Part shown: piece by piece, positions 57,430-64,000 of the stretch
Layout: the number at the start of each line of letters is the position of its first letter
Position numbering within the stretch: the first letter of the stretch is position 1
Source: Carnegiea gigantea
Taxonomy: Eukaryota > Streptophyta > Magnoliopsida > Caryophyllales > Cactaceae
Assembly (NCBI GenBank): GCA_029747015.1
Contig: JAKOGI010000437.1
Span: 147,001-211,000 of the forward strand
DNA length: 64,000 bases
Direction of reading: 5' to 3'
The notes under the pieces: model-generated
Databases searched by the model: none
Told to the model about the DNA's origin: nothing
The model's input: only the letters and a program-made list of their open reading frames with translations
Made by a program: the position numbers and the translations under genes

Positions 57430-59343
57430 TCTTTATATAGTAAATGTAAAGATGTATAAGAGGTTGAGAAAGCTTCCCTCCAATTCTAAAATCGCAAGCA
57501 ATAGTGCTTATAAACCGTTGATTATTCTGCAACACAAATCTTCACCATTGAGGTCTTGAGTGCATTAGGTCTCAAGTTTGATTCTCCCTCCCCTTATTAT
57601 ATTGTACTGCCTTCGTGGATCATTTGAAAACCCAAAAAAAAAAAACCATGAATCTTACCCTTTAGATTATTTTTTGTTTTTTTGGGCGAAAAAATCGAAT
57701 CCCATACTTGCCTCAACATCACAACTCCTGTAACCCCATTTCTTTAGTTTAACCGTTGTTGCACCACTCATAACTACTTTTTATCTCATCAATTTCCATA
57801 AGCCAACAGGTCATATAGTAAATTTTTTTAAAAAATAAAAGATCACACAATAAATTATATATAAAGTTGAAAATGTTAACATTTTTAGAAATAAATATTG
57901 TTTGCAGACAAAATTATAAAAACAAACCATATTCAACATTGAAAATGTCAACATCAATTTTTACGCATATATTAGAAAGATAATAATGAAGTTCATTCTT
58001 AAAAGGAATAAGTAACTAAATTTAAATTATTTTCTGGAGGATAGAAAACTTAAGCTACATTTATAAGTTATATCAATGAATCTTAATAATAAAAAGTAAA
58101 ATAATTTATAAGTAGTATATATAGCAAAAATTAGAAGATATGTTGCATTTGTTTGGAGTTCACTACTGTATTCTAAATGATGATTTTAATTAGTTTTAAT
58201 ATTTAAATATTAAGATTAATTATTTATAATACAAGATATGACTTGCTTTTGTTATTCAACTCATAATTCCTTTTTTTTTTTGGTCAATAACATAGGATTG
58301 TTTTTCTATTAAAAAAAGATGAAAAGGAGATAATTAACTTTAAATATTTTATTTCTAGAGATGAGAAAATAATAGCTATCTATAGTATTTATTCGGTGAG
58401 TTTTTATAATAAAAATAACTAAAATATATTACATGAAGATTATATAACAATGTATACAATTACATTATTGATCAATATAGTTGTGTTACACAGAGAGGGA
58501 AGGCTCTTGAAACTTCTAACATTAGGATTTTAAAAATTCCAATGCCTAAATTTTCGTCCACAATGTTGCGGAAGACCAATAGTTCAAGCACTTATCTTAT
58601 ATTTCAATCCGTGTAAGTATTAAACTACATGTTAGTAGGAGCAGTTTAAAATCTTGATAAATATATGAATATTGAATGAAAGAGCACATTAAACCCTACA
58701 CCCAAAACAATAGTCTTAAACCCACAAGTTATAAATCTTCAAATCAACCGTAAATCTTAAACCTATTGAGGCCCACACCCTAACTTAACTTTGGATAGGA
58801 TCACCTTTTAAAAAAAAAAAAATTATAGGATCATATTGATGATGATCTTTTTTACTTTCCCAAGTTTTAAAAATAAGATATAAAAAAAAATAGTTTCAAA
58901 TTCGAAGAAGATAAGAGTTAAATTTATAATAAAATCTTTTATGTTCTACTCTTTTTGGGTATTAGTTATTGTGCACTGTTTTGTTTTAATTCTACTCCTT
59001 AATATTTTGCTCTATGTATATATTTAATTGTCTATATCGTGTTTTTTATTGTATAGTTTTATTATGTTATCATTGCTATACATTATGTATTTTTTGAAAT
59101 TTGCAGCATCTCTATCCAAATTCATACCTAATATCCTCCTGATGTACTTTTGAGGGATTGAATATATTGATTTTTATATTGAAATAGAAGATTATGATAA
59201 GAATAATTTTTTACTATTTACATTGTGAACTGAAATTAATTATTTAGGCTACAAAATTATTTCTTTTTCATTTTAGAACTAATTATACCTAAGTTATATT
59301 TTAAAATTTAAATTGCCCGTGCAAGAGCACAGGTACAAACTAG
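57430..59343. mobile_element. Non-autonomous Helitron
   Basis: The 1,914-bp insert begins TCTTTATATAG and ends CTAG. It sits between A (57429) and T (59344) with no target duplication, and removing it restores gtttatatttagaaaaatgg as in other units. About 10 nt before the end lies a GC-rich hairpin, GCCCGTGC-aaga-GCACAGGT, with two imperfect pairs. TC start, hairpin, CTRR end and A/T insertion are the marks of Helitrons. The interior is AT-rich with no Rep/helicase ORF. Confidence 0.85.
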
Positions 59344-59632
59344 TTTAGAAAAATGGTTTTTCATCCTTTCTTTAAAATGGCAAAACGATATACATTGAGA
59401 GGAAGGCGAGAAGATTTTCAGGTTGAAGAGAAAGGGGTTAGATAGCAAGGCAACTAGGGTCTCTACTTTTACTTTTACTCAATGATTTTTGTGGAGATGG
59501 GCTGTTGAGCCATGCTGAAAATTCTAGAGACTGACCACTATCTTTTGTGTGTGTTTTTTTTCTTTTGTATTTTTGGTGTAATTGTTTATTTCATTTTTGG
59601 TGGTGTGGGCCCAGTCTTTTAATTTGGACCCC

Positions 59633-59635
<3 letters not shown>

Positions 59636-59679
<44 letters not shown>
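59636..59679. repeat. (TA)n microsatellite
   Basis: About 44 bp of TA repeat at the unit position gggcctctacaaatatat. Confidence 0.95.
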
Positions 59680-59682
<3 letters not shown>

Positions 59683-60856
59683 TTGCAATTAAAAATGTAA
59701 TATTTTGCTTTTTTATTTGGAAATTTGTGAATGCATAATAGTCTCCGCTGAGTCATGCAAATTTAATTTGGTTCAAATGCAAACCGAATCAATTGGTCTA
59801 CCCTACGTCCAAACGGTCCGACTGATTGACCAACATCTCCAACCAGATCGACCTTCGAATCGGTTCTTTTAACATGGCAACCCCCTATGAAAAAAATTTG
59901 ACAATGGAGAAAGCGAACCCCAATCTCTACCTAAAGAGGAGGAGAGGAAGAGAGTTTCTACTATTCAATGAAAACTTAGACAGAAAAATTTGATTTTGTT
60001 AAATATTGGCTCATGAAAGACCAAGCAGCTCAGAGAATAAGATACCGAAAGGCCAGAAACAATATAAAGAATGTTAGAATAATTCTCTCTATCAATGAGG
60101 GAAGAATACAAAATCCTTTCAAGATAAGAAGGGTTCAAAAGCTGAAACAAAAGAATCAAGAAGTGTTTATGTATGGAAGAAACGAGAACCAAAGATCAAA
60201 GCAAGAGAATCTCTCAAAAATACAAAGGTTAAGCCTAAGTACAAAAGCCCGATGGTTAAAGGAACCGAAGATACCTTAGGAAGTGTGGGAGTTGGGTAAC
60301 ATACATGTACAAGAGCGTGGCTAGCAAAATAATGAGATTTTAGCTTTTTTTTTTTGAACTGACTTTATTTTGGGCTGGACTTAGTATATATGTGCTTATT
60401 TTGAACTTAGGTATGAAGTATATGATATAAAGTTGTTGTTAAAATTTCGAGACTTATTTTGGATTTATTTGCTGATTATAAACTTATTATGAACTAAACA
60501 TACTCTTGCAAGAACGAAGTTGAAAATAATAAGGTTTTTAAACTGAACTTACTTGTGAACTTGTTCTAATTTTATTTGTTCAACATATTTTGAATTAAGT
60601 AGATTTGGAGCTTACAAGTAATAAATATTTGAAGGTCAGACCAAGCTAGTTGTGTGATAGAGTGGTATGTTATTTAATAAATTATCTCGATCAGCTCTAC
60701 ATTTGATGTTACATTTAACTATCAATATCCTTTAACTAGCTGTAAAACTTTACTCTTTTTTTGGAAAGAATAAAACACTTATCTTTACCTTAGCAATTCT
60801 AAATAAGAAAGATCAACAAGAAATGATATAACATATTGTGGCCAATCAGCATCAAA

Positions 60857-60929
60857 GGGGTTGTAGCTCAGATGGTAGTGCACTCGCTTTGAATATGAGA
60901 GGTACGGGGATTGATAGCTCGCATCTCCA
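60857..60929 (+). tRNA. tRNA-Ala-like copy 17 with anticodon TGA, degenerate
   Basis: 73 nt. Loop TTTGAAT would give anticodon TGA (Ser). D-, anticodon-, T- and acceptor stems each have a mismatch. Probably inactive. Confidence 0.5.
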
Positions 60930-62368
60930 AATGTCAAAATGGTACATTAAGAGGTGGAAAGAGAAGATTTTTTAGGTCATTCAATGTGGAAGGTCGATGA
61001 GAAAGTGGTTACACAGCAAGGCAACTTGACTTTGTACTTTTACTAGTGACTTTTGCGGTGATGGGCTATTAAGCCATGCTAAAAATTCTCGGGATTGACC
61101 ACTAGCTTTTGTGTGTGTTTTTTCTTTTGCATTTTTGGTGTTATTATTTATTTCATTTTTGGTAGCGTGGGCCTTGTGTTTTAATTTGAGCATCTACAAA
61201 TACATATATGAATTGCAATTAAAATGGGAATATTTTTCTTTTTTATTTGGTAATTTGTTAATGCGTAATAGTCTCAGCCGATTCATGCCAATTTAATCCG
61301 GTTTAAATGCAAGCCTGGTCAACTGCTCTAACCTATGTCCAAACGGCCGGACTGATTGATCCATTGACCCACACCTCCCACGGGATCTAACTCCATGTTG
61401 TTTCTCTTAACATTGTGACCAAGTAGAAAGCAAACCCCAATCTCTTCCTAAATAGGTTGAGAGGTAGAGAGTTTCTACTATTCAATGAAAACTTAGACAG
61501 AAAAATTTGATTTTGTTAGATATTGGCTCATGAAAGACCAAGCAGCTGAGAGAACAAGATACCGAAAGGCCAGGAACAATCCAAAGAACATTAGAATAAT
61601 TCTTTGTATTAATGAGGGAAGAATACAAAATCCTTTCAGGAGAAGAAGGGTTTAGAAACTGAAACAAAAGAATCAAGAAGTGTTTATGTATGGAAGAAAC
61701 GAGAACCAAATATCAAAGTAAGAGAATCTTTCAAAAATACAAAGGTTAAGCCTGAGTGCAAAAGCCCAATGGTTAAAGGAATCGAAGATACCTGATACAT
61801 TTACAAGGGCGTGGCTAGTAGAATAATGAGATTTTAGCTTTTTTTAAAAATGACCTTATTTTGGGCTGAACTTGGTATATATGAGCTTATTTTGAACTTA
61901 TTTATGAAATATATATAATGAACTTGTTGTTAAAATTTCTAAACTTGTTCAGGATGTATCCCGTAATTATAAACTAATTCTGAACTGAACATACTCTTGC
62001 AAGAATTCAGTTGAAAAGAATAAGGCTTTTAAACAGAACTTACTTATGAACTTATTCTAAATTTATTTATTCAACATATTTGAATCGAGGTTATTCTACG
62101 TGCTCAAGAGAATAGGATCGAAGCATACCAAAATGATAGATTTGGCGCTTACAACTAATAAATATTTGAAGGTCTCACCAAACTAGTTGTGTGATGGAAT
62201 GGTTTGTTATTTAACAATTTATCTTTGCCTTAGCAATCCTGAATAAGAACGATCAATTGCAACTACTAGAATGTATTATGGCCAATCAACATCGAAGGGA
62301 TGTAGCTCAGATGGTAGAGCGCTCGCTTAGCATGCAAGAGGTATGTGGATCATTACCTTGCATCTCCA
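60930..62368 (+). repeat. Array unit 18 (short)
   Basis: 1.44 kb, with small deletions near 61420 and 61795 (the gtgtgggagttgggtaacat word is lost). Ends in an AGC copy. Confidence 0.88.
62296..62368 (+). tRNA. tRNA-Ala(AGC)-like copy 18
   Basis: 73 nt with D-arm intact, loop TTAGCAT (AGC) and anticodon stem CTCGC/GCAAG with one mismatch. Acceptor base 1 is A, and the T-arm (TGTGG-ATCATTA-CCTTG) is altered. TTTTT follows 12 nt downstream. Confidence 0.58.
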
Positions 62369-63998
62369 CTTCTTGTTAATTTTTAAAGGACTCATTTTTG
62401 CATGGCATATTGACTTTATTATTATGTACATGACATTGACTATATGCTAGCTCAATGTTGTAAAATTTAAAACAAATTTAATCTATATTTTTCACGGTTT
62501 ATTTTTAGGAAATAAATAGGATAATGTTGGATCAATTCGAGAGGTGTTAGATCAATCCTACATGAAATTATAGTATCTACATACGATGTTAATTAGTTAT
62601 TCTATATAAACTTGGCATTATATTTAGGAAAATAATTTTTCATCCTTTCTTGAAAATGACAAAACGGTACACATTAAGAGAGGGGAGAGAAGACTTTAAG
62701 GTCACGTGGCATGAAAGGTTGAAGAGAAAAGGGGTAGATAGCAAGGCAACTAGGATCTCTACTTTTACTAATGACTTTTGTGGAGATGGGCTGTTGAGCC
62801 ATGTTGAAAATTCTAGGGATTGACCAGTAGCTTTTGTGTGTGTTTTTCCTTTTGTATTTTAGGTGTAATTGTTTATTACAGTTTTGGTGAAGCGGGCCTT
62901 GTGTTTTAATTTGAACCTCTACAAATATATAAATGAATAGCAATTAAAAACGTAAAATTTTTCTCTTTTATTTGGAAATTTGTTGATCCCTAATAGTCTC
63001 GGCTAATTCATGCCAATTCAATTCGGTTTAAATGCAAACCGGGTCAATTGGTCAAACCTCGGTCCAGAGGGTCCGACTGATTGACCCACACACCCAACCA
63101 GATCGACCTCTGAATCGGCTCTCTTAACATTGCAACTCCCCATGAAAAAAAATTTGATAAAGGAGAAAGCAAATCCCAATCTCTCCCTAAACAGGATATG
63201 AGGCAGAGAGTTTTACTATTCAATGAAAACTTCAACAGAAAAATTTGATTTTGTTAGATTTTGGCTCATGAAAGACCATGCAACTGAGAGTACAAGATAC
63301 CAAAAGGCCAGGAACAATCCAAAGAACTTTATAATAATTCTTTGCATCAATGAGGGCGGAATACAAAATCCTTTAAGGAGAAGATGGGTTCAGAAGCTGA
63401 AACAAAAGAATCAAGAAGTGTTTTTGTGTGGAAGAAACGAAAACTGAAGATCAAAATAAGAGAATCTTTTAGAAAATACAAAGAGTAAACCTTAGTGTAA
63501 AGGCCAAAAGGCAAAAGGAATAGAAGATACCTAAGGAGGTGTAGGAGTTGGGTACATACACTTACTTGTGAACTTGTTCTAAATTTATTTGTTCAACATA
63601 TTTTGAATCGAACTTATTCTATGCAAAATAAGCTCAAGAGAATAGGATTGAAGCTTACCAAAATGACAGATTTGGTGCTTACAACTAATAAATATTGGAA
63701 GGCCTGACCAAACTAGTTGCATGATAGAGTGGTTTGTAATTTAATAATTTATCTCGATCAGTTCTACCTCTGATGTTACATTCAACTATCAATATCTTTT
63801 AACTAGCTATAAAACGTTTCCCTTTTATTTTGGAAAGAATAAAACACTTATCTTTACCACATCAATTCTGAATAAGATGGATCGACAACAAACGATAGAA
63901 TGTATTGTGGCTAATCAACATCAAAGGGGATGTAGCTCAGATGGTAGTGCGCTCGCTTTGCATGTGAGAGGCATGGGGATTGATAACTCGCATCTCCA
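62369..63998 (+). repeat. Array unit 19 (long, with internal deletion)
   Basis: 1.63 kb; about 230 bp is missing near 63555, where gttgggtacatac joins acttacttgtg. The first part is a near copy of unit 15. The array continues beyond. Confidence 0.88.
63926..63998 (+). tRNA. tRNA-Ala(TGC)-like copy 19
   Basis: 73 nt. Acceptor GGGGATG/CATCTCC with G3.T70, anticodon stem CTCGC/GTGAG with one wobble, loop TTTGCAT (TGC). The D-stem (GCTC/GTGC) and T-stem (TGGGG/ACTCG) each have one mismatch. Confidence 0.62.
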
Positions 63999-64000
63999 AA

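Larger units (their letters stand above)
57177..60929 (+). repeat. Array unit 17 (long), split by a Helitron
   Basis: The unit's own sequence is 57177-57429 and 59344-60929, about 1.84 kb. Its hairpin region (59930-60280) is much closer to unit 18 next to it than to other long units. Confidence 0.88.
3717..64000 (+). repeat. Large head-to-tail tandem array of a tRNA-Ala-bearing unit (about 1.87 kb and 1.55 kb forms)
   Basis: After removing six delimited transposon insertions, the same word order recurs about 19 times. It runs: caaaacggtagacattgaga; gttgagccatgctgaaaatt; gcttttgtgtgtg; gggcctctacaaatatat; cttaacattgcaacccccat; tctctacct hairpin; agaatcaagaagtgtttatg; ttttgggctgaacttagtat; gagcttatt hairpin; gttacatttaactatcaata; attgtggccaatcaacatca; then a 73-nt tRNA-Ala-like sequence. 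All copies point the same way. The first unit is truncated at its left end (about 3717) and the array continues past base 64000. Units have neither A-tails nor target-site duplications, so they look tandemly amplified rather than transposed. Confidence 0.93.

Noticed and set aside
61111..61296. Hydrophobic ORFs around tttgtgtgtgttttttc in many units
   Set aside because: They arise from T-rich repeat sequence and differ in frame between units; there is no conserved start or stop.
3717..64000. tRNA-derived SINE family instead of a tandem array
   Set aside because: Copies are regularly spaced in one direction with full unit bodies between them, without A- or T-tails or target-site duplications, and the tRNA lies at the end of the unit with its own upstream CAA motifs.
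3717..64000. CRISPR-like array
   Set aside because: The repeat unit is 1.5-1.9 kb without short spacers, in a plant nuclear context.

Overview
The window is nuclear DNA of a flowering plant. The reasons are a spliced plastid glycerol-3-phosphate acyltransferase gene with GT-AG introns, plant-type LTR retrotransposons (a Sirevirus-like Ty1-copia element with an initiator-Met tRNA primer site and an Athila/Tat-like gypsy relative with an Asp-tRNA primer site), hAT elements and a Helitron. The species cannot be read from the sequence.

Layout. 1-719 shows nothing recognisable and is probably intron. 720-2343 (+) holds the last seven coding exons (239 codons) of the plastid acyl-ACP:glycerol-3-phosphate acyltransferase. 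2344-3716 is its 3' flank. From about 3717 to the end of the window lies one head-to-tail tandem array. Its unit (about 1.87 kb, or about 1.55 kb in a shortened form) ends in a 73-nt tRNA-Ala-like sequence. I count 19 tRNA-Ala-like copies plus one half copy and one duplicated T-arm, all on + strand, and the array runs out of the window. From about 31 to 64 kb the array has a dimeric higher-order structure: a short unit ending in an AGC/CGC-class tRNA alternates with a long unit ending in a TGC-class tRNA. Most tRNA copies are decayed; a few still fold (48372, 46163, 55537, 57104).

The array has been invaded many times, and nearly every insertion can be delimited to the base by its target-site duplication: an 11.26-kb Sirevirus-like element with an extra ORF (6920-18182, minus); a hAT element (26962-29771) with a second hAT nested in it (27842-29742); a 333-bp hAT MITE (31021-31353); a 6.33-kb gag-only Sirevirus-like derivative (37651-43980, minus); a 5.29-kb non-autonomous Athila/Tat-like element with one decayed zinc-knuckle ORF (48487-53775, plus); and a 1.9-kb non-autonomous Helitron (57430-59343). 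Removing these inserts restores contiguous array units.

The acyltransferase works in plastid lipid synthesis. The retroelement genes serve only their own copying and carry stop codons and a frameshift. The array has no demonstrated function; its interest lies in its large unit size, its higher-order organisation and the drift or change of tRNA anticodons and identity elements between copies.
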